Below, in pieces: positions 1 to 8,178 of a DNA stretch of 12,785 nucleotides. The translations under genes were made by a program, and so were the position numbers. This DNA comes from JAVVEZ01 sp032250895. GTDB taxonomy: Bacteria > Pseudomonadota > Gammaproteobacteria > Pseudomonadales > Pseudohongiellaceae. The DNA lies in NCBI GenBank assembly GCA_032250895.1, contig JAVVEZ010000093.1, positions 1 through 12,785 on the forward strand. The letters run 5' to 3'. The notes beneath the pieces were generated by a model, which had not been told where the DNA came from, made no database searches, and was given only the letters and a program-made list of their open reading frames with translations. Each line of letters begins with the position of its first letter. The first letter of the stretch is position 1.

Positions 1-668
1 GCGCTTGGGGCGTTACCTGTGCCAAAAACGGCCCACGAATTTTTCTGACGAGGCGGATTTTTTTTATCAGGTTCGAAAGAGGCATGTTTCAGAACATCCA
101 CGTCGTCAACAGTCAATATTTCCAGCTTGGTACTGCCATCATCAATATGGGTTTGTACCAGTTTCGGATCGTCGAAGGCCGGAGAAGCGTGAAGCCAGGT
201 CGATATTTCGGCAACCATGAATAACGAGTCATTCTTTATATCCAGTTTTAATTCATAGGCGGCACTGTAATCGACGAAATGGTATTCAAGCTCATCATCG
301 AATAGTTGATTTTTGATTTTCTGTGTAGCGTTGTGGAAAGCGGTCGGCAATACATTCTTTAACAGGGCGTCCGTGATGATTTCCCATTGTTTTCTTATAT
401 CGATCGGACTGAGGTTGTTGTAGGGATCGTTGATAACGCCGAATAAATGAGATTTGAAAATTCGAGTGAATTGTACGGATTTGACTATAGCTAGGAACAC
501 GCCGGAGCCGAGGATGGAGCTGCCGCTACCGTACAGGAGTTTATGCCAGAAAGTGTTTGGGTCCAATAAAAATGCAACAGCAATGGCTAGAAAACCGACA
601 GCTATCATCACCCAGGCCAGATTCTCGCCTAATTTTCTGTAAGCCAGTTGACGACCGGTTTCTTTCAT
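1..668 (-). CDS. Two-span inner-membrane protein of unknown function (C-terminus beyond window)
   Basis: An open minus-strand frame runs from an ATG at 668-666 to the left edge without a stop, giving about 222 residues. The N-terminus MKETGRQLAYRKLGENL is followed by two hydrophobic segments at about residues 17-36 (rich in A, V, F, L) and 45-64 (Gly/Ser-rich, then VFLAIV). A soluble, probably cytoplasmic, region starts with charged SVQFTRIFKSHLF and runs through DIRKQWEIITDALLKN. In-frame upstream codons contain no ATG, GTG or TTG before a stop, so this start is the only standard one, although no clear Shine-Dalgarno precedes it. The gene is AT-richer than the operon to its right (22 G/C in the 60 bases 301-360). 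I do not recognise the family. A membrane-anchored protein with a cytosolic sensor or effector domain is possible, but nothing catalytic is visible. Confidence 0.72.
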   Translation of the reverse strand, partial: MKETGRQLAYRKLGENLAWVMIAVGFLAIAVAFLLDPNTFWHKLLYGSGSSILGSGVFLAIVKSVQFTRIFKSHLFGVINDPYNNLSPIDIRKQWEIITDALLKNVLPTAFHNATQKIKNQLFDDELEYHFVDYSAAYELKLDIKNDSLFMVAEISTWLHASPAFDDPKLVQTHIDDGSTKLEILTVDDVDVLKHASFEPDKKNPPRQKNSWAVFGTGNAPS

Positions 669-894
669 GCGCTGGAGTATAAGACGAATAAAAGCTCTTT
701 TCCAAGACGATTCATGCTTAATTGATCATTGGGTTGGTGGTATGGGTAAGTTGGGCAAACGCCATGGCAGGATATTGATCGAAACAACGGAACAAACTGC
801 TTTGCGCAGTGCTCGCCGTGGTATCGAGATACGCAGCGGCCAAACATGAGCTTACAGAGAGACCAGGCTACTTTAACGGGATGGCAGTGATGTT

Positions 895-1932
895 ATGGTA
901 GATTTTCATTCAAGAGTCACGGATATCACCAATCGTGTCATCAAGGGTTCGCAGGCAACAGGAATAATCGCCTTGTCCCTGCTTTATCTTGGCTTGTCCG
1001 CCTGTTCCATCGGGCCGGAATTCGCCACGCAGGAGGAAATCTCCCAGTCCTTCGGCAGGGTGATCCAGGACCAGAAAAGGCTGGATGAATTCGTGGATGA
1101 AAACCCGAACATCATAAGGGACTTCCAGGTCGGCGACGCCACCCTCCACTATGTCGAAGTCGGGGACGCCGGCAAGCCGACAGTGGTGCTCATCCATGGC
1201 ACGCCGGGAGACTGGACCCAGGTAGGCACGATGCTGTTAAAGCCGGAATTACAGGAAGTCGCCCGCCTGGTTTCCATCGACCGGCCCGGTTGGGGCCAAT
1301 CCCGGTTGGTGGACCAGCGTACCGAACCGGACTTCGCCGCCCAGTCAGCTCTCATCGAGCCCCTGCTCCGTCAACTCAAGCAGGAGTCAGGCGGACAGCC
1401 GCTGATTCTGGTGGGGGTTTCCTACGGCGGCTCCATCTCTCCTTATCTTGCCTACCGCAATCCGGAACTGGTGGATGGCCTGGTGATGGTCTCCAGCGCC
1501 ATCGATCCGGTACTGGGCCGGCCGCGCTGGTACAACCGGGCGGCCTGCGTCTGGCCGATCTCCCGCCTGATCGATACCGGCATGCAAAAAGCCAACGATG
1601 AAATCTGGGGCGTGGCCACGGCTCTGAGAGAAATGGAAGACTGGTGGCAGACCGTCACCATCCCCATGGTCTACGTGCAGGGTGAAGAGGACGAACTGGT
1701 GAATCCGGGGAACCTGGACTTCGCGGAAAACATGCTTCCAGATGAATATGCCAGGGTTGTCAGGATTCCCGGCGCGGGTCACGTGACGTGGATGATTCAT
1801 ACCAGCCTGGTCGTCGATCTCACCCTGGAGGTATTGAAGAAGGCTGAGGAAAATGATGCCCGGCTTGCGCACACAAGTTCCCCTTCTTTATTCGTGGTGG
1901 ATGCCGGCGGGGAGGACTTGCGCACGGATTGA
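895..1932 (+). CDS. Alpha/beta hydrolase with N-terminal lipoprotein signal
   Basis: This 345-residue protein has an alpha/beta-hydrolase fold and probably cleaves an ester or related bond; the substrate is unknown. The visible triad is a nucleophile elbow GVSYGGS (Ser176), a likely acid in GEEDELV (Asp266), and a histidine in GAGHVTW (His296). The oxyanion motif HGTPGDW begins at His101, and the IDRPGWGQS strand-loop (about 128-136) is typical of the family. Residues 23-36 are hydrophobic and end in a lipobox, LSAC with Cys37. The protein is therefore probably a lipoprotein anchored to a membrane facing the periplasm, unlike most cytosolic relatives. About 25 extra residues follow the catalytic domain. 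The gene stands alone, converging on the minus-strand operon. The ATG at 895 is the start that keeps the signal peptide; its ribosome site is weak. Confidence 0.88.
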   Translation: MVDFHSRVTDITNRVIKGSQATGIIALSLLYLGLSACSIGPEFATQEEISQSFGRVIQDQKRLDEFVDENPNIIRDFQVGDATLHYVEVGDAGKPTVVLIHGTPGDWTQVGTMLLKPELQEVARLVSIDRPGWGQSRLVDQRTEPDFAAQSALIEPLLRQLKQESGGQPLILVGVSYGGSISPYLAYRNPELVDGLVMVSSAIDPVLGRPRWYNRAACVWPISRLIDTGMQKANDEIWGVATALREMEDWWQTVTIPMVYVQGEEDELVNPGNLDFAENMLPDEYARVVRIPGAGHVTWMIHTSLVVDLTLEVLKKAEENDARLAHTSSPSLFVVDAGGEDLRTD

Positions 1933-1950
1933 TTCACTGAATCCAAAAGA

Positions 1951-2002
1951 TCGTCATTCTGGCGAATGCCGGCATGGCGGAGAAGAAGGGAGAATCCATC
2001 CC
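1951..2002. repeat. Degenerate REP-like intergenic element
   Basis: The sequence opens TCGTCATTCTGGCGAATGCC, which resembles the CGTCATTCC(n)GCGAA..GCGGGAATCCA class of dispersed repeats in proteobacterial intergenic DNA. A hairpin is visible: CTGGC (1959-1963) pairs with GCCGG (1968-1972) around the loop GAAT. The expected AATCCA end reappears at 1992-1997 after about 20 unrelated bases, so the copy looks interrupted or decayed. It sits in the convergent gap between the hydrolase and the adaptor gene, a usual site for such elements. Copy number cannot be judged from this window. Confidence 0.4.
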
Positions 2003-2048
2003 ATATTCCTTAGCATCTACCGCATCGCCGATGGTAAATGAGAATCGG

Positions 2049-2080
2049 GGGTCAGCGCAAAACATAGCGGCTGCTGACCC
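2049..2080. terminator. Inverted repeat across the operon's last stop codon
   Basis: GGGTCAGC at 2049-2056 is the exact reverse complement of GCTGACCC at 2073-2080, with 16 bases between. The arm at 2049-2056 includes the TGA stop codon of the adaptor gene. In the transcript this would form an 8-bp GC-rich stem. No U-run follows in either direction, so it is not a classical intrinsic terminator. It could slow RNA decay from the 3' end or assist termination in the convergent gap, or it could be chance. Confidence 0.3.
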
Positions 2081-3230
2081 TTGTCTTATCCTGCACCTGG
2101 GCTGATGGATACAGGATCACACGCTCGTTTTCGTCGATGCCTGACAAGACCTGCACATATTCGTGGCCGTGGTGGCCAATTTCCAGCTGGCGCAGGTTCG
2201 CCACCCCGGCGTCCACCACAAAGGTTTGCCATAGACCTGCCTGCTGGAATACCGCACTTGCCGGGATACTCAGGATATCCGCTTGTTCCCATACCACGAT
2301 GGCGGCGTCTATCCGGTAAGCGGCCCCAAGTCCGGCAGGGGTATCCAGGAGATCGCCAATCACATGGACCCGCTGCTCTTCCACACCCAGGGCCGAGATC
2401 TTCGTGAAGGCTTCTGGCTCCACATGACGGACGCTGCCATGCAGCTGATCATCACCGCCCCATCCGGTGATGACAATCGGCTGCCCCGGCTCAACCCGAA
2501 CGGCATCCTGGGTCAGCAGGTCAATCACGATTTCCAATTGATCATTGTTGCTGATGGACATCAACACCGTACCGGCCACCACCACCCGTTCATCGCGTTC
2601 AAAGACCCGGTATACGGTGCCATTGACCGGAGAGAAAATCTGCTCCACGACATCACCAGTGCCCGGCACCAGGCCCAACAGGCGCGCCTGGGCACTGTTC
2701 ACCTCCGCCAGCGCGGCTTCCAGCAGCGCCTGGGCATTCAGCAGGCGGGCCTGGGCTGCCGCCGTCAACTGCTGATAGTAATCCCGTTCTTCGACGCCGA
2801 TGCTCTGGTTTGTGAACAAGGCATCCCGTCTTGCCTGTTCCTGTTTGGCCCGCTCAAACGCGCTGCGTGCCGCCGTCACGCTGGCCTGTGCCGCTGCATG
2901 ACGGGCCTGGGCAGCAGTGACTTCAGTCTGATAAATCGCACGGGCGCGACCATTTTCGACGGCCAGAGAAATGCTGGCGATGGCCTGACCCTTACTGACC
3001 GTATCGCCTTCTTCCAGCAGGGGACGCCACAATTTGCCACTCAATGGCGCAGTAATCATAAACGGGTTGCGGGCCCGGGTGCGGCCCTGGGCTTCTACAG
3101 TCTCCGTCAGGATCCGGCGTTCCGCCGTCCCGGTTTCCACCGGTAGTGGGCTTGGCCAAAACACCACGATCATTAGCAGCAACAAGCCCAGAGAAGCTCC
3201 TGTCAGCCATAATTTTTTTCTGGGTATCAC
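2052..3230 (-). CDS. HlyD-type periplasmic adaptor (membrane fusion protein) of ABC exporter
   Basis: This 392-residue adaptor probably links the inner-membrane ABC permease upstream to an outer-membrane channel. One N-terminal membrane anchor lies at residues 8-26 (LWLTGASLGLLLLMIVVFW). A lipoyl-type half-motif follows (APLSGKLWRPLLEEGDTVSKGQ, about 60-82). Next comes a long Ala/Gln/Arg-rich coiled-coil hairpin (about 92-190), the second lipoyl half (SPVNGTVYRVFERDERVV), and a beta-barrel region containing FTKISALGVEEQRVHV, a recognisable family signature. Length is normal. The start is GTG at 3230-3228, five bases after the permease stop; an AGGGAG ribosome site lies in the permease's last codons, so translation is probably coupled. 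No outer-membrane TolC-like gene is present in the window. The substrate cannot be read from the sequence. Confidence 0.9.
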   Translation of the reverse strand: MIPRKKLWLTGASLGLLLLMIVVFWPSPLPVETGTAERRILTETVEAQGRTRARNPFMITAPLSGKLWRPLLEEGDTVSKGQAIASISLAVENGRARAIYQTEVTAAQARHAAAQASVTAARSAFERAKQEQARRDALFTNQSIGVEERDYYQQLTAAAQARLLNAQALLEAALAEVNSAQARLLGLVPGTGDVVEQIFSPVNGTVYRVFERDERVVVAGTVLMSISNNDQLEIVIDLLTQDAVRVEPGQPIVITGWGGDDQLHGSVRHVEPEAFTKISALGVEEQRVHVIGDLLDTPAGLGAAYRIDAAIVVWEQADILSIPASAVFQQAGLWQTFVVDAGVANLRQLEIGHHGHEYVQVLSGIDENERVILYPSAQVQDKTRVSSRYVLR

Positions 3231-3235
3231 CTGTC

Positions 3236-5599
3236 TTACTCCCTGCTTTTGAGTACATCGATAAGATCAATATGATCCAGCCTTCTGCGCACGGCCAGCC
3301 CGCTGGCAAGTGCAGCCGCGACAACCACCAGCGCAGCAAACAGATAGGTATGGGCTTCGGTCACAAAGGCAATTCTGAAGGTGTCGGTTTCAATGTTGGC
3401 AGCGATGCTGCGTGCCAGCAGATACCCCATGACACAACCCAGCGGAATTGACAAGGCAGTGATGATGGCTTGTTCACCCAGTAACAATACAGCCACCTCG
3501 CGGCGATGAAAACCCATTACCCGCAAGCTGGCCAATTCATGTCCCCGTTCGGAGAGAGAAATGCGGGCGCCGTTGTAAATCACCCCGACAGCAATCACAC
3601 TGGCAAAGCCCAACAGAAAACTTGAGGCAAGCAGCAGGCTTTGCGTCATTTCGCGTTCGAAGGACGCCAGCATGCTCTGCGGAGAGGCGACGCCAGCAAC
3701 TCCCGGGATCTGCTTCAGATGGGCGTACAGCGCCTCTTTGCTGGCTTCTGCAACAGACAGGTAGGCACCGGACACGAGCACAGGTTCTCCGGTCAGGCGA
3801 CCCAGGGTTTGCTGGTCGAGGTAGGCGGCGACCCCGATAAAATCCTTGACGATGGCGCTGACTCTCACGTCCACAAACCCTTTCTTGCCAGCCAGCCATT
3901 CCACCTTCAGAAGCTCACCAGGGCTGACTCCCAGGCGCTTTGCCAGCAGGGCGCTGATAACCATGCCTTGCATCGGCAAGGGGACTTCACGGCCATCGCT
4001 GTCGATGATGCGCCGCAGCCGTGCCCCCGCCTGCTGACCAATGACTGCTGTGGTTTCCTCCCGATGTCCCTTATGCAGCCGGGCTGGCACTTGACGGTAG
4101 GTTTCCACAGTGGTGACCCCCTCCAGGTGTGCCAGATCAAAATGCACCGAATCCGGCATGTCCTGCTTGAAAACAAGGCTGATATCTTCTCGTTGAATGA
4201 CCCGGAACTGTAGATCTACCATGTAATTGATGCTGTCGAACATAAACATGCCGGTTACCAGAATGGCTACTGACAAGGCTATGCCGACCGCCGACAACAG
4301 GGCCTGCAGCGGTCTTCTTTCCATATTCCGCAAAATCATCCGGCCCGAGGCCGGTAATACGCTGCCCAGCCCCAGACGCTCCAGTGGTCCGGGTTTGAAA
4401 GACAGCGGTACCGGTGGTCGTATCGCTTCTGCCGGGGGCAGGTTCACGGCCTCCCGCACCGCTGCCATGGCGCCGGTGCAGGCGCCAGCAAGGGTTACGG
4501 TCACAGCCAGCAACAGCAGGTACGGTGCCACGTGATACTGTAAATCGGGAATATCGAAATATTGGGCGTAGAGCTTGATCAGGTGTGTTCCCAGCACGAT
4601 ACCGCCAATGGCACCGATCAGGGCCCCGGCGATGACGGCTGTCATGGCAAACAACAGGAAGTGTCGTCCCACTTCCCGGTTCCGGTAGCCGAAAGCCTTC
4701 AAAGCCGCTATTTCATCGCGTTGCGTGGCAATCAGACGTCCCAGCACCAGATGCAGCAGAAAGACCGCGACTCCCAGGAATATTGCAGGAATCACCGTAC
4801 CCATTACCCGGATTTCCGCCAGTTCATTGTCCAGAATCTGGTGTGACAGCTGATCTTTGCGTAGATAGCTGCCGAGACCGCCATAGGGTGTCAGGATCTT
4901 ATCAATGACTTTCAGGACGGCATCGGCATTGGCGTTCGGACTCAGACGGAACACGGCCTCGTTGAAGGCTCCCTCCATATCGAAGGCCGGCCCCAGGCTC
5001 TCGCGATTCATCCAGAAAACGCCGTAACGCTCGTCCTCGGGAAGCAGCGAGCCGGGTGCCACGGCATAGGAATGTTCGGGAGAATTGGCGATGCCGACGA
5101 TGTCCAGGCTTCTGGCAAGTCCATTGAGGATCACCTTGACACTGTCCCCCGGCCCCAAATGGCGGGCCTGAGCAAATTTTTCATTGATGATGACCTCCGA
5201 GGACAGGCCTGGGGTGATATAGCGTCCCTGGCGGATCACGATGTCATTCAGGACCGGCCTGTCATGGCTTGGCAACGACACGAAGCGGCCCTGGGCCGGC
5301 ATGTCCACGCCCGGCAAATCAAGGGTGGCAAGGAAACTCACCCGAGTATCGACGACATCCACACCCGCCACCTTGCCCAGCCGTGTCGCGACGGCCAGCG
5401 GTGCCCGCACCAGTGACACCCAAAGATCGGCAAAGCGGGTCTGGGCATAATAGTTTTGTTGGGCCAGGATCAGGGAGTCGTAAGTCCCGCGCATGGTCAT
5501 CACCGACATGATGCCGGTAGCGACCACCAAGGTAATGGAGAGCATCTGCATGCGCAGCCGCCAGAGCTCCCGCAACAATTTCAGATCGAGGGCCTTCAT
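3236..5599 (-). CDS. ABC transporter permease, double FtsX/MacB type
   Basis: This 787-residue inner-membrane permease has two FtsX-like modules. Predicted membrane spans are at about 15-36, 267-290, 312-340 and 357-382, then 432-455, 653-677, 705-730 and 750-772. A large periplasmic domain of the MacB type follows the first span of each module (about 37-265 and 456-652). Coupling-helix signatures are visible: RDEIAALKAFGYRNREV (about 294-310) and RGHELASLRVMGFHRREV (about 685-702). Proteins of this architecture transfer conformational changes across the membrane to drive export or lipoprotein release rather than forming a simple pore. The ATG at 5599-5597 follows the ATPase stop by four bases, and the adaptor gene begins five bases after its own stop. 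The three genes therefore form one transport complex. Unlike MacB, the ATPase is a separate protein. Confidence 0.92.
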   Translation of the reverse strand: MKALDLKLLRELWRLRMQMLSITLVVATGIMSVMTMRGTYDSLILAQQNYYAQTRFADLWVSLVRAPLAVATRLGKVAGVDVVDTRVSFLATLDLPGVDMPAQGRFVSLPSHDRPVLNDIVIRQGRYITPGLSSEVIINEKFAQARHLGPGDSVKVILNGLARSLDIVGIANSPEHSYAVAPGSLLPEDERYGVFWMNRESLGPAFDMEGAFNEAVFRLSPNANADAVLKVIDKILTPYGGLGSYLRKDQLSHQILDNELAEIRVMGTVIPAIFLGVAVFLLHLVLGRLIATQRDEIAALKAFGYRNREVGRHFLLFAMTAVIAGALIGAIGGIVLGTHLIKLYAQYFDIPDLQYHVAPYLLLLAVTVTLAGACTGAMAAVREAVNLPPAEAIRPPVPLSFKPGPLERLGLGSVLPASGRMILRNMERRPLQALLSAVGIALSVAILVTGMFMFDSINYMVDLQFRVIQREDISLVFKQDMPDSVHFDLAHLEGVTTVETYRQVPARLHKGHREETTAVIGQQAGARLRRIIDSDGREVPLPMQGMVISALLAKRLGVSPGELLKVEWLAGKKGFVDVRVSAIVKDFIGVAAYLDQQTLGRLTGEPVLVSGAYLSVAEASKEALYAHLKQIPGVAGVASPQSMLASFEREMTQSLLLASSFLLGFASVIAVGVIYNGARISLSERGHELASLRVMGFHRREVAVLLLGEQAIITALSIPLGCVMGYLLARSIAANIETDTFRIAFVTEAHTYLFAALVVVAAALASGLAVRRRLDHIDLIDVLKSRE

Positions 5600-5603
5600 C
5601 GCC

Positions 5604-6341
5604 TCACCATACGATGCTTGCGACCGGCGCCCGCACCGGATTGCAAATGCGTTTCAGGATTTCTCCACTGCTCATATGCAGCACAACATCGCCCAGAGCG
5701 CCCACGGCAGCATTGTGGGTAATAATGGCAGTAGTCGTGCCCATGACCTGATTGACCTCATTGAGCACCGCCAACACCCGCTTGCCGGTGTCTACATCGA
5801 GCGCCCCGGTGGGCTCGTCACAAAGCAGGAGATGGGGGCGTTTGGCGATGGCACGGGCGATCGCGACACGCTGCTGTTCGCCGCCGGAAAGCTGCGAGGG
5901 AAAATGATCGAGGCGGTCGCTCAGTCCCACCAGGTCCAGCGCTTCTTCCGGTGACAGAGGATCGGAGGAAATATCGGTGACCAGTGCCACATTTTCCCTG
6001 GCGGTAAGACTGGAAATCAGATTGTAGAACTGGAACACGAAGCCGACATGCAGGCGCCTGTAGTCGGTCAGCTGACGGTCATTCATGTGGGAAAGTTCCT
6101 GGTCCCGATAGTAAACCTGGCCGCTGGTGGGAACATCGAGGCCACCAAGGATATTCAGCAAGGTGGACTTGCCGCTGCCGGAAGCGCCCAGCAACACGAG
6201 CAGTTCGCCCTGGTTCAGGTCCAGATCCACATTCTTGAGGGCATGCACGATGGTTTCTCCCATACGGTAGCTTTTGCAAAGCTTGCGTACACGCAGCACC
6301 CTCGTGTCGGGATAGACATCGGCGCTACTTTGCTCAATCAT
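5604..6341 (-). CDS. ABC transporter ATP-binding protein (LolD/MacB-type)
   Basis: This 245-residue ATPase powers the adjacent double-FtsX permease. All nucleotide-binding motifs are intact: Walker A GASGSGKST (52-60), Q-loop Gln104 in FVFQFYNL, signature LSGGEQQR (151-158), Walker B LLLCDEPT with catalytic Glu176, and H-loop His209 in ITHN. The overall pattern (YRMGETIVHALKNVDL near the N-terminus, GALD after Walker B) is that of the MacB/LolD group. Its ATG overlaps the stop codon of the upstream ribonucleotide reductase by four bases (ATGA), and an AGGG ribosome site lies about eight bases before the start inside that gene. Translation is therefore probably coupled to the reductase. The C-terminal ~20 residues after SSGEIL are a short extension. 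Confidence 0.93.
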   Translation of the reverse strand: MIEQSSADVYPDTRVLRVRKLCKSYRMGETIVHALKNVDLDLNQGELLVLLGASGSGKSTLLNILGGLDVPTSGQVYYRDQELSHMNDRQLTDYRRLHVGFVFQFYNLISSLTARENVALVTDISSDPLSPEEALDLVGLSDRLDHFPSQLSGGEQQRVAIARAIAKRPHLLLCDEPTGALDVDTGKRVLAVLNEVNQVMGTTTAIITHNAAVGALGDVVLHMSSGEILKRICNPVRAPVASIVW

Positions 6342-8143
6342 GCGTCATCCCTGCTCAGGACTTCCCCTCTGGGTGTATCCGGCCGGTACGTGGTACACCC
6401 TTTCAGGCCATGTTCGAAGGCGAAAAGGTATAAATCCCTGAAATCGGCAAAGGGAAAGTCTCCGGGCACCGTGATGGTTTTGGAAATGGCACTGTCGACA
6501 TGTTTCTGTAATGCGCTCTGCATGCGCAATTGATCGCGCGGTGATACCTGCTGCGCTGTGATGAACTGGGCAGGCAGTTGCGCGGCATCACCGGCCGCTT
6601 CACGCCATTGCCGATAGGCATGGTCTTCGAGTTCGAAGAGCTGATAGTTGCCCTGTCGGTCAAGTATCCGGCGTGTCATGGTGAAGGCAAAAACCGCTTC
6701 GATGCCGCTGGAGATATTGCCGGCCAGCAGACTGATGGTGCCGGTTGGGGCAATGGCGAGCAAATGACTGTTGCGGATTCCGTCAGTGGCGATTTGCCTG
6801 CGTATGCCGGCAGGCAGCCGCTGTATAAAAGCGCTCTTCAAATAAGCTTCCCGGTCAAAAAAAGGAAAGGATCCTTTTTCCCTGGCCAGCCCGATGGAGC
6901 TGTGGTAAGCGCCATGACAGATTTTTTGCATGAGTTGGCCTGCCACAAGCCTGGCCTGTTGCGAATCGTAGCGCAGGCCCAGCATGATCAGGGCATCCGC
7001 CAGGCCGCTGATTCCGAGTCCGATACGCCGGCTGCCATGGCTGGCCTCCCGCTGGGCCGGCAGTGGCAATGCTGAACAATCGATGATGTTGTCGAGGAAT
7101 CTCGTGGCGATCGTCACACTGGCCTGAATCCCTTTCATATCGAGTTCCGCCCGGCTGGTGAAGGGCTGCCTGACAAAGCGCGTCAGGTTGATGGAACCCA
7201 GGTTGCAGGCACCATAGGGTGGCAAGGGGACCTCACCACAGGGATTGGTGCAGGTGATGTGTTCCCGGTAGTACAGATTGTTCATGGCGTTGATCCGGTC
7301 TGTGAACAAGACTCCCGGCTCGGCCATGGCATAGGTGGCCTGCATGATCTGCTGCCATAAGCGGCGGGCGGGTTTATGCGCCAGTACGGCGCAGGGTACC
7401 GGCCCGGAAAATCCCGGCCACGAGCGCATCACGCTTTCCATGCCGCTGCCGGTGCTGATGGCAGCGAGTGGAAAAACCAGAGGCCAGTCCGCATCGTCTG
7501 CCACGGCCCGCATGAAGTCATCACTTATCTGTACGGACAGGTTGAAGTGGTTCAAGGCGCCCCTGTCGCGTTTGGCATGGATAAAAGCTTCAATATCGGG
7601 GTGATCGCAGCGCAGGCTCGCCAGCATGGCGCCGCGTCTGGCGCCGGTGGACAGCAGGGTGTCGCACATCGCGTTCCAGATGAGCATGAAGGACACCGGC
7701 CCCGAGGCAATGTTGCCGCTGGCTTTTGCGATACTGCCGTGCGGGCGCAGGGTCGAAAAATCATAGCCCACACCACCGCCGGCCTGCAGGGTCAGGGCCG
7801 CTTCCTTCAGGCTGTCAAAGATGCCTTCCATGTCATCCCCGATGAGCCCCATGACAAAGCAATTGAACAGGGTCACCCTCAAATCCGTACCCGCGCCGGC
7901 CAGGATCCGGCCGCCCGGCAGAAAACTGAAATTTTCGAGCAGGGCATAAAAACGCTGCTGCCAGACATCCTGGTGGCTGTCCTCCACGGCCGCCGCTGCC
8001 CTGGCAACCCGCAACCAGGTATCCTCGATCCGCTTATCGTATACCTCGTCCCGCTGCTGCCAGCGGTATTTCGTGGCCCAGATGTAATGCCCGATGGCGT
8101 CTGGAGTAAACGAGGTTGCCGGCAATTGCTCAGGATCCTTCAC
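6338..8143 (-). CDS. nrdJ: Adenosylcobalamin-dependent (class II) ribonucleotide reductase, short form
   Basis: This enzyme reduces ribonucleotides to deoxyribonucleotides using a cobalamin-generated thiyl radical, so it needs no oxygen. In its 601 residues the catalytic landmarks are present: Cys95 in LFNCFVMG and Cys313 in GACNLGSINL (the reducing pair), Asn300-Cys302-Glu304 in TNPCGE (substrate and radical site), and the phosphate-binding loop APTGTIS (465-471). The AGGGVGYDFSTLRP stretch (121-134) is typical of class II. There is no N-terminal ATP-cone; the protein begins directly with the reductase helix region (FTPDAIGHYIW). After KGCTTYRP (Cys583) it ends within 18 residues and lacks the cysteine pair that many NrdJ enzymes carry at the C-terminus for re-reduction. 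No small radical subunit is nearby, as expected. The start is GTG at 8143-8141, 35 bases after the upstream gene's stop. The end overlaps the ABC ATPase by four bases. Confidence 0.9.
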   Translation of the reverse strand: MKDPEQLPATSFTPDAIGHYIWATKYRWQQRDEVYDKRIEDTWLRVARAAAAVEDSHQDVWQQRFYALLENFSFLPGGRILAGAGTDLRVTLFNCFVMGLIGDDMEGIFDSLKEAALTLQAGGGVGYDFSTLRPHGSIAKASGNIASGPVSFMLIWNAMCDTLLSTGARRGAMLASLRCDHPDIEAFIHAKRDRGALNHFNLSVQISDDFMRAVADDADWPLVFPLAAISTGSGMESVMRSWPGFSGPVPCAVLAHKPARRLWQQIMQATYAMAEPGVLFTDRINAMNNLYYREHITCTNPCGEVPLPPYGACNLGSINLTRFVRQPFTSRAELDMKGIQASVTIATRFLDNIIDCSALPLPAQREASHGSRRIGLGISGLADALIMLGLRYDSQQARLVAGQLMQKICHGAYHSSIGLAREKGSFPFFDREAYLKSAFIQRLPAGIRRQIATDGIRNSHLLAIAPTGTISLLAGNISSGIEAVFAFTMTRRILDRQGNYQLFELEDHAYRQWREAAGDAAQLPAQFITAQQVSPRDQLRMQSALQKHVDSAISKTITVPGDFPFADFRDLYLFAFEHGLKGCTTYRPDTPRGEVLSRDDA

Positions 8144-8178
8144 AAATTCAACCTGCCAGTGAGAAGATGGCCAGGGGC

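Noticed and set aside
665..849. Facing 60-codon frames in the gap before the hydrolase
   Set aside because: They overlap on opposite strands, have no ribosome site, and encode Cys/His/Arg-rich sequences without domain features. I treat 669-894 as non-coding.
2283..3146. Long plus-strand open frame of 287 codons
   Set aside because: It lies entirely antisense to the periplasmic adaptor, whose lipoyl and coiled-coil motifs are unmistakable. The product is low-complexity His/Gln/Arg-rich, as expected of a shadow frame in GC-rich DNA.
2052..6341. Naming the exporter macAB or lolCDE
   Set aside because: The ATPase is separate from the permease (unlike MacB), and the permease is a double-FtsX protein with a HlyD adaptor rather than the LolC/LolE pair. 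The family level is as far as the sequence goes.
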